From contig WTXG01000021.1 of the NCBI GenBank assembly GCA_022496185.1, positions 1-64,000 of the forward strand: DNA of 64,000 nucleotides, in the 5' to 3' direction. The position numbers were made by a program, and so were the translations under genes. The DNA is from Multifurca ochricompacta. Its lineage: Eukaryota > Basidiomycota > Agaricomycetes > Russulales > Russulaceae. Each line of letters starts with the position of its first letter. Positions within the stretch are counted from its first letter, which is position 1. Below the pieces are notes generated by a model, which made no database searches, had not been told where the DNA came from, and saw only the letters and a list, made by a program, of their open reading frames with translations. Shown here one piece after another: positions 1-10,837 of the stretch.

Positions 1-175
1 CCCATCTACTTTACTCTCTACTTCCTTTAGACTAATGCTCTATGTAGTACTTGTCTTTTCTAGGTCAGTAGTGTAGTAATATAGAGTTCTTCTAACCTCT
101 GAAGTTACTTGTCTTTTCTAGCTTAAACTGCTAACCAACCACAGTCAGTATAACCAGCAGCATGATTGTTTGACA
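1..175 (+). repeat. Probable 3' part of the Copia-1 5' LTR
   Basis: This segment is diverged but alignable with the end of the 3' LTR (about 5830-5957). Shared blocks are acttgtct, ctaac, cacagtcagtat, a cat-atg stretch and a closing tgttt-aca. I place the LTR end at about 175, after tttgaca. The divergence is much larger than between the LTR pairs of the other elements here, so this is either an old element or the boundary is wrong. Confidence 0.4.
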
Positions 176-189
176 GGGGCTGCCCTTAA

Positions 190-3100
190 CAAGGCAGCCC
201 ATGTCAACAAAAACAAAATAAAAAACAATCAAATTTCACACCACAACCTGCAGGTGCATCATTGTCCAATGATGTCACCTGCTTCTATTGCCAGAAGCCA
301 GGCCACAAGGCTAATGAATGTCGGCAAAGGAAACAGGACAGAGCCAATGCTGATGCAGGCAAAAAGGGCAACAAGAGGAAGGGGCAAGGCCCAGTGTACA
401 AACAAACTCCACACAAGTAGCTACTGTAGTTAATGGTAGTGGAAGAATACAGGAGGTGCATGAGACACCTCACATTTCACTTTATTTCTTGACTGAGCAT
501 ATGCAAGAAGTTGATGATGGCAGCAATCCTTGGATGATGGACAGTGGAGCCACCACTCATTTCACACCATATTTAGAAGATTTTTCTGAATATCTCCCAC
601 ATATGGGACATTCAGTGACAATTGGTGATGGCTCCATAGTCCAAGTCGAAGGGACAGGCAAAGTCATATTAAAAACTCATAACAATTATGAGTTAGAATT
701 AAATAATGTCTACTATATGCCTGGCAGTGAAAGAATACTGTCAACAAGCTGCATCACAGACAAAGGCAGCTCAGTGGAGTTCACTCCATCTGAGGTCAGA
801 ATAAAGTACAATAATGCAATAATAGCAGAAGGTGTCAAAGCTATGGGACTTTATTGGGTCCTTGGGAAGACCATGCAGAATCTAAATACTGCTTCCCACA
901 AATCTGCATCAAGTAGCCTTGATACCTGGCATTTGCACATGGGTCATATGTCAAAAGAGGCCCTCAAAAGACATGCTCCTAAGGCTGTAAAAGGTCTTAG
1001 TATAGATAATAGCCAAGTGGAAGACAAACCATGTTATGGTTGTGAAATGGGAAAATCACACCATCTTCCATTCCCTCCCTCTCATAAGAGAGCTTCAGCA
1101 CCCTTGGAAGTCATTCATAGTGACCTAGTTGGTCCACTACAATGTACTTCAATTCAAGGGAACCTATACTTCACCACTTTCATAGATGACTTTAGCAGGA
1201 CAGCTCTAGTTGTTGCTATGAAGGCTAAAAGTGACTTTACATTGGTCTTTAGTAACATTAAGGCATTCTTGGAAAATAAAACAGACAAGAAAATAAAGAC
1301 CTTACACACAGACCAAGGTGGAGAATTTGTCAATAGGGAGCTGAAGTCAATACTTGAGAAGGCTGGCATAGAGCATAAATTGACAATGCCATATTCCCCA
1401 CAACAAAATGGAAGGGCTGAAAGGTTCAACAGAACCATTATGGAAAAGGCCACAAGTATGCTGCATCATGCTGGTCTTTCCCTTGGTTTCTGGGAATGTG
1501 CAGTGCATACCACCTGTCACATATATAATAGAACGCCAATCTGTTCCAATAAGTGGAGGACACTGCTTGAGCTTCTGGATGGGGACATTCCAGATGTCTC
1601 CTACTTTAAAATATTTGGCTGCTTAGCCTACTACACTATCCCAGAGGATAAAAGACATAAACTGGATCAGAAAGCCAGAGAAACAGTCTTTGTTGGGTAT
1701 GCACCCCACTCAAAAGGATATTTGCTATGGGACATGCATACTCGATCCTTCATATTGTCCAGAGATGTGACATTTGATGAAGGATCCTTCCCATCCAACC
1801 TTGCCAAGGACAGCAAGGGAAAGCAAAAGGAAAAAGTTATGCCTTTTGTATTAGAAGTTGAGAGGCCTGTCCAGCCTCAACCAGCAATAGCCACAGTTCC
1901 TCAGGCTCCTGAAGACAAGGATGCTGAGGTTGAGGAACAGGAGGTAGTGGAACCTCCTCAAATAAATCCTGAGCCTACCACGCCCAATAATGAAGTTGAC
2001 ACACATGAAGCAACTATCTATCAGACACCACCATCCCAAATCATGGAACTGTCAGAACTCCCCCATAGAACCTGTGCCAAGAGACAATCTAAAAAGAATG
2101 TTGGCAGACTTCCCTAACCAGTTTTTACTAGGGAAAGTCCACACTCTCAGCAATGTGATAGGGCTGTGCAGGAAGATTTAGATCTTGATACTGCCTGTCC
2201 CAAACGTTCACATCACATGAACCCTTGATTTTATAATGAGGATAATGCTGAGTTCATGCAAGGTTCTTCCAGACTTGGGCATATGGAACTGCTAAATGCT
2301 GCAGGAGTCCTCTATAGAGACCCCCTGACTTTTCAGGAGGTGATGCAGTCTGACAATGCCAATGAATGGCTTGAGGCATGTAAATATGAAATTGATGCCT
2401 TAGATAAACTTAATGTGTGGCGCCTTGAGGATCTTCCAAAAGGAAGAAAGGCAGTCAAGTCAAAATGGGTTTTTAAGCTGAAACCAGATGGACAGTTTCG
2501 TGCTAGGCTCATGGCAAAAGGCTTCACCCAGATAGAAGGGGTGGACTTCGATGAAACTTTCTCCCCAGTTGCCAGATTTGAATCACTTAGATTATTACTA
2601 GCGCTAGCTATGCTAGAGGATTGGGAAATCCACCAAATGGATGTCAAATTGGCATTCCTTCATGGCAATCTGGATGAGGAGATATATATGGAGCAACCAG
2701 TTGGTTTCATCGTTGCTGGTCAAGAGTCCAAAGTTTGTAGGCTACAAAAAGCTTTATATGGCCTCAAACAAGCATCCTGAGCATGGAATTTACAATTCCA
2801 TGCAGTTCTTAATGAACTGGGCTTTACTCAGACGTACTCTGATGCAGGAGTATATGTGTTTCATCAAAAGGAGGGGGATGATTCACTCTATGTCATTCTT
2901 TATGTAGATGACATCACTATACTTGGATCTTCCAATGATAAGATAACATGGCTGAAGTCATCCCTATCTAATCGATATGAGATGACTGACTTGGGAGAAA
3001 TCCAGTCATACCTTGGAGTTAATATCACCAGGGATCATCCTAATAAGACACTGGAGATTGACCAAGCAGCCTATGTTTTATCTATTATTGAGAAGTTTGG

Positions 3101-3532
3101 GATGAGGGATTCCAACCAAGTATATACTCCTCTTCCCTCTGGCACTGATGTACATCTGGTCAAGTTTGATGGCCAGGCATCTACTTCTGAGATAAAGAAG
3201 TACCAACAGTTGATGGGGTCTCTGCTTTGGGTGCAAATTGGAAGCAGACCTGACATCAGTTTTGCTGTGGCGTGCCTTAGTCAATATGCTTCCAACCCCT
3301 CACAAGATCATATGTGACTTGCAAAATATGTCTTAAAGTATCTTAATAGTACAAAAGACTACAAGTTGTGGTATTATGGAGGGAATGAGGAGAGTGGCCT
3401 TCATGGCTTTGCAGATTCCTCATGGGGAGATCAAGAGGACTGCCACTCTACCTCAGGCTACATGTTCTTCTTAGCAAATGGTGCCATATCCTGGTGTTCC
3501 AGAAAGCAGAAGACAGTAGCACAGTCCACCAC
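190..3532 (+). pseudogene. Copia-1 gag C-terminus and pol (protease, integrase, reverse transcriptase), broken
   Basis: The gag zinc knuckle of form CX2CX4HX4C (CFYCQKPGHKANEC) lies at about 274-333. The 456-2117 frame holds the aspartic protease motif DSGATTHF, the GAG-pre-integrase HLHMGH block, and integrase residues in HSDLVGPL, HTDQGGEF and PYSPQQNGRAERFN. After a frameshift near 2110-2250, 2256-3317 gives reverse transcriptase: SKWVFKLK, FSPVARFESLR and the catalytic LYVDDI at about 2899. In-frame TGA codons at 2778-2780 and 3315-3317 stand where related copia proteins have arginine, which fits CGA to TGA decay. The frame then enters RNase H (HGFADSSWGD) and is cut at 3532 by the solo LTR. 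It is a pseudogene. Confidence 0.85.
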
Positions 3533-4862
3533 TGTAACGCTCAGCGGGGCATTGCTGTGCGACGTGCACTGGTCGGCGCAAGTCCACTGACACTAGTCTG
3601 GCACTAGTCAGCCACATCCGTGGCACCCAACACTGTGGGTCCGGGATCTACAACAAGCTTGGCACAACAGGGCCAGGCTCTTAGCTTCAGGGTAGATAGG
3701 AAGTTGTGCTATAACCAAGCACAGAGAAAGACAGGAAGAGTCAGCCAAAGGGAGCTAATCTCCTAAGGCTGTTGAGTGGGGATCAGGCTCAGCTGCAGTG
3801 CCAGAAGCACATCAGGCAAACTGGGCTCAAAGGAAGCAAAGGAGGGGAAACCAGAGCAGCAATGGCATCTGGGTCAAGGGGTGAGATCTGGAGATGAAGT
3901 GCACACCCATTGCCAGAGGCAATGGGGTCCTTTCAGTGACACAAAGAAAGCAAAGAGGACTTAGAAGTCCAATCTGTAGTCCATGATCAGGGAAACTCTA
4001 GGCTGAAGGCCCAAGAGGTCAAATCTAGGGGTGTACAAACTGTCTACAGGGTCTTATATACTGTATGGGGGTCTGGTTTGTAGCTAATCAGGAACAGGGT
4101 CAGAGTCCTTATCATCCAATAGCAGATAAGATGTTAAATATAGTCCATGATAAGGATAAGCCTTATCAGAAGCATAATCATGTGGGGCAGCCCCACAGGA
4201 GTCATATCAGTGTGGGAGGATTCCCACCAGGGTCAGGGGCAAATGGGGAAATGACAGGTCCCACAGGAGTCAGATCAGTGTGGGAATACTCCCACAGGAA
4301 TCAGAGAAGAGGGTCAAGTGACTGATGGGTCAGATGATCTAAGGGGTCATGATCAAAGCCCAAGGTCACATGGTCAAAGGGGGTCACATGGTCTGAGGTC
4401 ATGTGGTCAAGGGTCACATGATAGGTCATGGCTTTGAGTCCATGTCATGTGCCTACAGGTCATGTGGTCTGGAGGGGCAAATGCAAGCCAAAGTTGTCTT
4501 GTGTGCAGAGTCAGGTTTGGCAGGGACAGTGTCAGAGATCCTATGGGTGTCAAGCACAGGGACAGGGGTACTGGCCAAGGCATAAGCCAAGGCAATAAGG
4601 AAGGGTGATGTACATCCAATAGTATAGCAGCAGAACTACCATCAGGTTAGGTGTAAAATGGTGGCAAGGGAGGTTGGTCCTGTGAGCAACAGGTCACAGG
4701 CATCAGGGTAAGGTCCTGGGCACACAGGCCACAGGCATCAAGAAGGTCCCAAGGCAGCATACCAAGGGCATCAGGGAGTGGTCCAGAGAAGGGGAAAGTC
4801 AAGGATGGTGCAAGGAATAAGGCATGGTGTGCAGGGTCAGGAAAAAGAGTAGGGTCGTAACA
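3533..4862. repeat. Solo LTR, 1330 bp, inserted in Copia-1 RNase H
   Basis: It starts TGTAACGCTCAG, ends GGGTCGTAACA and is flanked by a perfect 5-bp target site duplication accac (3528-3532 and 4863-4867). Removing it and one TSD rejoins the RNase H frame across a Ser-Thr-Thr-Glu-Ala-Glu-Tyr motif. TG...CA ends with a 5-bp TSD and no internal coding sequence indicate a solo LTR left by LTR-LTR recombination. A TATA-like tatata occurs near 4054. The right half (about 4320-4850) is rich in tcacatggtc/ggtcatgtgg-type words. A second, truncated copy lies at 22962-23425. No internal region of this family is in the window, so I cannot say whether it is gypsy or copia. Confidence 0.85.
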
Positions 4863-5198
4863 ACCACAGAGGCTGAATATATGAGCCTCTCTGAGGCTGC
4901 AAATCAGGCAGCATGGTATAGGACTTTTATGGAGGAATTAGGGCATGAGGTATCCTCCCCTATACTACTCCACTGTGACAATAAGGGTGCTGTGGATTTA
5001 GCATTAAACCCTGTCACAGGAAGGCAGTCAAAGCACATACCCATCAAGTACCATGCCATTAGGGGATACATAGAATTGCACATAATTGACTTAGTGCGAA
5101 CTCCCACTGGTGAGATGCTGGCAGATGGTTTTACCAAGTCTCTGCCAAGAGCATCCTTTGAAACCATGGTCAATGGACTTGGATTAGTGCTGGAATGA
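4863..5198 (+). pseudogene. Copia-1 RNase H, 3' part after the solo LTR
   Basis: The frame resumes with TTEAEYMSLSEAANQAAW and continues through HCDNKGAVDLALNP, SKHIPIKYHAIRGY and LADGFTKSL, the usual C-terminal RNase H blocks of Ty1/copia polyproteins. The stop is at 5196-5198. Positions 5199-5498 are an untranslated tail leading to the polypurine-like tggaggga directly before the 3' LTR; I see no gene there. Confidence 0.85.
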
Positions 5199-5498
5199 GA
5201 GAGCTGGAATCTGGAGACTTTGTATACCAGTCTCACTTTCCCACCATGCAACATGAGCACATTCTTGACCTTGAGAGTGATGCAAGTGGTGTGTATGCCA
5301 GAAGTAGGCATTCAAATATGTCAAGCATTCAGCTTGCATAAGCAAATCTACAACTTGTATGCAAAACTCACAACCCCACACTTCTCGTCAACTCGTTCTC
5401 AACATTGTTGGCTGGTGATATGCTCATTCAATTGTAATGGCAGTGTGCTCATTTAACTCATTCCACATCTATGACCAGATGCCTTCAGCATGGAGGGA

Positions 5499-5957
5499 TG
5501 TTGAACACAGGATGTGTTTGGTGATGCTTCAGGCATCAGGAGATTAGATTAGCTACTTTGTGGACTAGATTAGATATCAGAGTTTTGGACTATTTACTAT
5601 ATCATTATTACTTTCTTTCTCACATTCCACAGTAGCTGACTGATGTACCTTAGTAAAGATGTACAAGCATGTGATTCCTTACTGGCCAATGGCCTTATTC
5701 CCTCTTGTTTATTGTTTGGACTTTGTCCAGCACTTGTGGACTTATTCCCAGTGCACAGACCATCCCTTGGACTGTATATAAGGGTGTCTGTTTCATCTCT
5801 TACACTTCAGAGTTTCCTTCACCTCTGAAGTGTAAGTCCCAGTCTCTCTACTTACTACCTTACCGTTGACTAACCATCTCTTGTAGATAACTTGTCTCTA
5901 GGTCTTTACTCGCTAACACTTCACAGTCAGTATGCTGCGCATCATGCCTGTTTTACA
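5499..5957 (+). repeat. Copia-1 3' LTR
   Basis: The LTR begins TGTTGAACACAGG directly after a purine-rich tggaggga and ends TGTTTTACA. A TATA-like tatataag lies at about 5775. Gypsy-C homology (the CFEDIDFD reading frame) resumes at 5958, which fixes the right edge independently. Length is about 459 bp. Confidence 0.7.
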
Positions 5958-7850
5958 GCCTGCAGACAGATATTCCTGCTTTGAAGACATAGACTTTGAT
6001 AGTAACCTCTAAACAGTACATTGTGCACCTAACTGTAGAGGCCTTTAGTGAATAAACAAATCCTTGGTCTGGGAAAATAGTGTCCTTCCCCACAGAAAGA
6101 GAAGAATGTCTTCAACAAGTCCAAAGACAATTCAGTCACCTCTTCCAGCTCCACAGGGAAGCACAGCTCACCCTCTTATACCCTGAACCACTCATCAGCA
6201 CCCTCCACGACAATGGACAAGCAGAAGGGTGGTGTGATGTTGATATCATCTACCTCCCTCTTTGACTTCTCCTCCCCTTTGGATGAGTTCTTACCCAAAC
6301 CCAGTACAACCAGTTCCTGTCCAGACCTTGCCAGACCATCCCTCAAGACTCTCAACATCAACTCCTTTACTGGCATCTTGCTCAGCTCACTCATTCCACA
6401 GGGGACCCTCTTGAAACACTCCTAGTCTGTGTCAATGATGAGTATCTTTGGAAGGAACACATTCCCCCTCACATCCCAGAACTTGAAACACTTTTGCTCA
6501 GAGGAGAATGCCTTTACTATCTCTCCACCTTTCACTTGGACCACACAAAGATTAACCTCACCTTTGACAAAATTTGCCTTCACTCTGCTCCCTCCCCCTC
6601 TGGCTGGCATCTTGTAGAAACTGAAGGCATACAGATTGAATACCTGTGGACTGCTGACTACTGGGAGACCACTGCTTGCAACCACTGCCCATTCCTTGTT
6701 AACCCTCCCATCTTCACAGACCCCCCTTACCTTCCCACCTATGCAGAACTCTCCCCAGAACCAGAAGAGCTCACATTCCCTACCCTTTCCCTCGCAACAG
6801 TCACTCAAGAAGAAGAACATCTCACTCAGATCCAGACAGCTTTAATTGGCACCACCACTACCTGGTCTGACCTTGAAACTCCCACAGAAAACACCTCTGA
6901 CTTTGAAGAAAGTTCTCCTGCATCCAGATGACATTGCCTCTGTGATATTGATCTCTGTAACTGTAATTTTCGTCCAGATACTCCCCCTACCCCCCCAGGC
7001 ATAGTACTGTGGAGGCCTTCAGCCTTTGATACATACTTACCATTGCATTACTCAATCTAAGTAGGGGAAAAGAAATAAAAGACTCCTTTGCATCATGGCT
7101 AGTATTACTGACTGGGCTATCAACCTGGTGTCCCAACACAGAAGAAGTCAATCCAACTCCCCCCAAGACAGAAGAAGAAATCCTAGAAGATGCAGCAGTA
7201 ACAATACACCCACCACACCTGCCCCTCATCACACCTCCAGAAGACAAAGGTGCAAACCCATCCCAGTCCCAGTGCACCCCCACCAGAGTGACCACTTCCC
7301 CCTGTCCCAGAGCCCTTCCTTGCCCATCTAAACTACTCCCCCATCCCACCAACATCCACCCAGCTTGCTTTGACATCAACACCCTTCCTGAACCTTCCAG
7401 TTATTGAATCTGATCAGTCCTGGTCTCAATCCCCTTCCATTGTTCATCTAGTCAATCACATCTACCCTGTTACAGACATCTATGTCTCTGGGACATTACC
7501 CACTCAAAACCCCAGTGAACTATGAGAGTTCCATCTCCATTGCTCTGCCCAGCTCGCCACTCAACAAACCAATCATCTCAATGTCTACCATCCTTTGAGT
7601 GAGGCTAATCACATCACCACAGACCCCCTATACTTTGAAAATCTCCTTTGGCAACTTCACATCATCATCTCTGCCCCGGGAATAGTTGAAGAGTATTACT
7701 GGATCCATAGAAATATCTGCAACTACTGCCTAGACCATGCTGTCCTCTGCCCAGCTTATCAAGTCTTCTATGCCTGGAATGCCCAAGGGTGGACTACATA
7801 CCACCTTAGTACCCACTCTGAATGACCTCAGAATGACCTCTTACTGCTGA
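5958..7850 (+). pseudogene. Gypsy-C copy 2: degenerate upstream ORFs (ORF-a end, ORF-b, ORF-c)
   Basis: This plus-strand stretch parallels 43200-41300 of the minus-strand Gypsy-C. It contains the last codons of ORF-a (CFEDIDFD, stop at about 6010), ORF-b in pieces (about 6080-6931) and the 76-codon ORF-c block (7595-7825). ORF-b here stays open to 6931, longer than the other copy, which shifts frame near its end. Functions are not recognised. In ORF-c the two copies differ at 10 of 76 residues, and 9 of these replace an arginine with His, Gln or Cys, the pattern left by CpG deamination. Confidence 0.75.
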
Positions 7851-9704
7851 AGAACTAGCTCAGGTCCCCTTTGGCTTTACCCATCCCATCTTTGACTACA
7901 ACGACAGTGCTTTTGTTGCTACCTGGAAAGGAGAAAACTACTATACTCAGACTCTTGGAACTGACTGGAGATGCCTCCAAGACAGTCACATCCTTCCTGT
8001 AAATGAATACCTCAGTAATTTCCCTAACATCAACCTCATCAGTAATCTTGACTCTCACACATTCTATGGAACATACAATGGAAAGGAAGTCCATTGGTCT
8101 GACACCCATAAAGCCTGGGTTATCTTAATAACCACTGCATTCAATTCCCTGTTGCCTCCATCACCTCTGACAAAGAAGAAGTATCCCAGTCACTTGAAGC
8201 TGTAGAACAATCCCTTCGTGCTATCACCCTTAGAACCCCTCCTACCCTCCCATCAATATCCCTTGCCTCCACTGCCACTGTCATAGCCTCACACCCTCCC
8301 AAGACACCAACACCCCTGAACATCATGAGCACTGCTGCTGCCTCCAGTGGGAAGATCCTGGGATCACCCCCAGAATCTTTTGATGGTCAAGCCTCTAAAG
8401 CAGAATGCTTCTGGTCCCAACTAGCCAACTACTACTACCTGAACAAAGGTGCCTTCACTGATGAGAGTAGATGAGTCTCTGCAGCCCTCACCCACTTTAA
8501 ACTTGATACACCAGCAGGAGAATGGGCCAGAGACTGCACCAACACTGCACTCCAAGCCAACCCCCCTTCCTTTGGGACTTGGGACCACTTCAGAATTGAC
8601 TTTGAGAAACAGTTCATTCCAGTAGAAAGTCGCCTCTTGTCCACCAAAGCCATGTATGAAATTCACCAAGGCACTCACCCTTCAATGACTGGTACCAAGA
8701 ATGGTCCACCCATGCTACTCATGCTACAGTGGATGAAAACACCAAGATCTATGCCTTCCAAAGCATGATCAATCAGGGTCTAGGGCAGAAACTCCTTGGA
8801 CTATCCCCCAGCCCACCACACTCTGTGATCTTGTCACTAAAGCCAGAGAATTTGATGCAGCATGGCAGCTTTATGGCAAGACCACCAAGCCTCAGCCTCT
8901 CCATCTGTGCATTGGAGAGGCTACCACTGACAACCCAGAAGCCCAAGTCAACTTTGTTGCCTCTTCCCAGCCCAGAAACCCTAGCACCCCCCCATGTACT
9001 AACAAGTTAACCCCAGAAGAAAAGAAGTATCAACAAGAAAACAAGCTTTGCTTCTATTGTGGGAAGCCTAATCACATTGCCAATCAATGTTGCAGCAAGA
9101 CCAGAGCCATCCAGGGTCAAGGACCTCCTTGCCCTACCCCAGTAAGAGCCCTGGCATCAGAAGAAGCACCCCCCCAAGCACCATGACCTCCCCCTGACTA
9201 CCTCTCAGTATCTGCCACCAAGAGCTATGAAGATCCAGTACCATACATGATGGACAAAGACAGACCTTCAGATTTTTAACACATCCTACAGCTGCACTGT
9301 CTGTAAGGACTTCTTGTACCCCCAGTGTTCCTTGTACAAGCTGCTCTGTGGTCCTAGATAACCTTGGTTTTGAGCATGTATCCTTGTTAGTGACTAGGAA
9401 TGCTAGATCACCTTCTATTGTGCTCAAAGCAGAACTCATTGGACAAAACACTAGGAAGAAAATCAGTGCACATGCCCTAATAGATAGTGGGGCAGAAGGA
9501 TTGATAATCCACCAAGACTACACCAAAGCACATCACCTAACCTTGAGCACCCTTGCCAAGCCTCTCCAAGTCAAGAATGTGGATGGAACTAGTAATGCTA
9601 ATGGAGCTATTTACCACACCACAACCCAAACCCTATGACTACCCCTCCAAGACCAATACCATGAAGAACTTGCTGAGTTCTATGTCACCAATATAGGGGA
9701 CCAT
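7851..9704 (+). pseudogene. Gypsy-C copy 2: gag and protease remnant
   Basis: Broken frames match the gag of the minus-strand copy (40000-41290). The region includes the FDGQASKAE.FWSQLANYY capsid start, the SMINQGLGQKLLGL block and a zinc knuckle starting CFYCGKPNHIANQC near 9049. The last cysteine is followed by Cys instead of Arg. A protease-like frame at 9348-9638 carries ALIDSGAEGLIIHQDY. The reading frame is cut at 9704 by Copia-2 (TSD accat) and resumes at 22536. Many stops and frameshifts make it non-functional. Confidence 0.8.
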
Positions 9705-10143
9705 TGATGGATCTGGATCTCAAGACATGCAAATTGGACAAGCTTAATTCTTTGGACACTGCTCAAAATTCTATGGTTTCATGTTCAGAAGAGTTAATGC
9801 ATTTTACCTTTCCATTTCATTATTCCGGTTATATTTTATTCAAGTGCAACTTAAATCTGTTTCAGTAATCATTCTATTGCGCACCCCCTTTTACTCAGCA
9901 TCGCATGCATTACATTTCATTCTAAAGGACTTGTAATCTACATTGTATCAACCCCTAGCCATTGCTTTTGGCTTTCTGCTTCGACTCCTTTGTATTATGT
10001 CTCCTATTTGACTCCTATAGCATAAACTGTATAAAAAACCTATTAGTTTTGCTTGTATCAAATCAGAGTGTCTTGCTTCGCATCCACCTCTAAATCCACT
10101 TGCGTGTCTCCACTTGTCTTCTTTTGTGTCTATAATCACTCCA
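9705..10143 (+). repeat. Copia-2 5' LTR
   Basis: It runs TGATGGATCTGG to ATAATCACTCCA. A TATA-like tataaaaaa lies near 10028. The 439-bp length equals that of the 3' LTR, with no indels between them. Where the 3' copy keeps CG, this copy often reads CA or TG (near 9726, 9733, 9844-9848). Confidence 0.92.
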
Positions 10144-10155
10144 GGTTATGGGCCC
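10144..10155 (+). other. Copia-2 primer binding site
   Basis: ggttatgggccc directly abuts the LTR end. Its complement, gggcccataacc, resembles the anticodon arm of initiator tRNA-Met, the half-tRNA primer known for copia-group elements. The same word marks the leader of Copia-3 on the minus strand (45668-45681). Confidence 0.7.
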
Positions 10156-10233
10156 TGCTGTCGCCAATTAAATCAACACAAAAGACCAAAGACAAACCTT
10201 GAAAACTTACCCTGCATTTTTTATCTGCACCAC

Positions 10234-10818
10234 TGTTACAATTTTTACCCTCTCTCCCTGTCTTCTTCACCCTTCCCAACGACGACCCCTCTTTACCGCC
10301 TACGTTACACTTTCAGATCACGTCCCCGTCCTGGGATCCCTCACGTGCCTTGCTTCCCTCCCCGTGACTCGCTTTGTATCTGTTGACCGACTGTATAGCC
10401 ATGTTTACCCTTTTATCTCGCTATCTCCTTATCTTTATGACCGGACACTTACTTAATACCCTATCAGAAGCTAGGCTTTACGCCCTCCGCTTCCGTATAT
10501 TTGGGCCCACCTGATCCTAGTCCCTTATCGCATAGACGCCCGTTTACTTACGTATATAAGTCCGCTGTATCTACCTTGTAGACCTCAGACTCGACTTATT
10601 GAATACATCGGTGCTTGTCTTCTGGACATCCCTTTGAACACTTGACTCGATCCTCTCAGTGCTTCTGGCACTTTCCGCTTAACATTGTCTTCAAGTACAG
10701 CCTTGTCGACTTTGACTCCTTCCATCTAAGACTCCAAGGGATCCTATTGGTCCCTTATCCGATCACGAACGAACGCTGTCACACAAGTTGTGTGGAACGT
10801 CCCGCACCGGATGTAACA
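10234..10818 (+). repeat. Gypsy-A 5' LTR
   Basis: It runs TGTTACAATTTTTACCC to GGATGTAACA, 585 bp, matching the 3' LTR except for aacactt/aacgctt and aagttgtg/aagtcgtg. The short ORF inside it (MSSGHPFE...) recurs in the 3' LTR only because the LTR does and is not taken as a gene. Confidence 0.97.
10553..10597 (+). promoter_or_regulatory. Gypsy-A LTR promoter: TATA box and inferred RNA start/self-primer
   Basis: tatataag at 10553-10560 is followed, 34 nt after its first base, by AGACTCGACTT (10587-10597). That 11-mer is the exact reverse complement of 10821-10831, just inside the element. The spacing fits a TATA-directed transcription start at 10587, so the RNA 5' end would itself be able to anneal to the primer site, as established for the fission yeast Tf1 element. 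Confidence 0.75.
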
Positions 10819-10820
10819 TC

Positions 10821-10831
10821 AAGTCGAGTCT
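10821..10831 (+). other. Gypsy-A primer binding site, self-priming type
   Basis: AAGTCGAGTCT lies 2 nt after the LTR end and is perfectly complementary to LTR positions 10587-10597. No resemblance to a tRNA 3' end (complement beginning TGG) is seen at this place. The same arrangement occurs in Gypsy-C and Gypsy-D. Confidence 0.75.
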
Positions 10832-10837
10832 CTCATC

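Larger units (their letters stand above)
1..5957 (+). mobile_element. Copia-1: Ty1/copia retrotransposon, 5' end cut by the window edge
   Basis: Domains run in copia order: gag zinc knuckle, protease, GAG-pre-integrase, integrase, reverse transcriptase, RNase H, then a 3' LTR at 5499-5957. Gypsy-C sequence resumes directly after position 5957, so Copia-1 is inserted in that older element. Its RNase H is interrupted by a solo LTR (3533-4862). The stretch between the presumed 5' LTR end (about 175) and the zinc knuckle (274) is only about 100 bp, so the gag capsid region seems to be missing. The coding part carries frameshifts and TGA stops and cannot be functional. The left TSD lies outside the window; gcctg at 5958-5962 would be the right copy. 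Confidence 0.85.
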
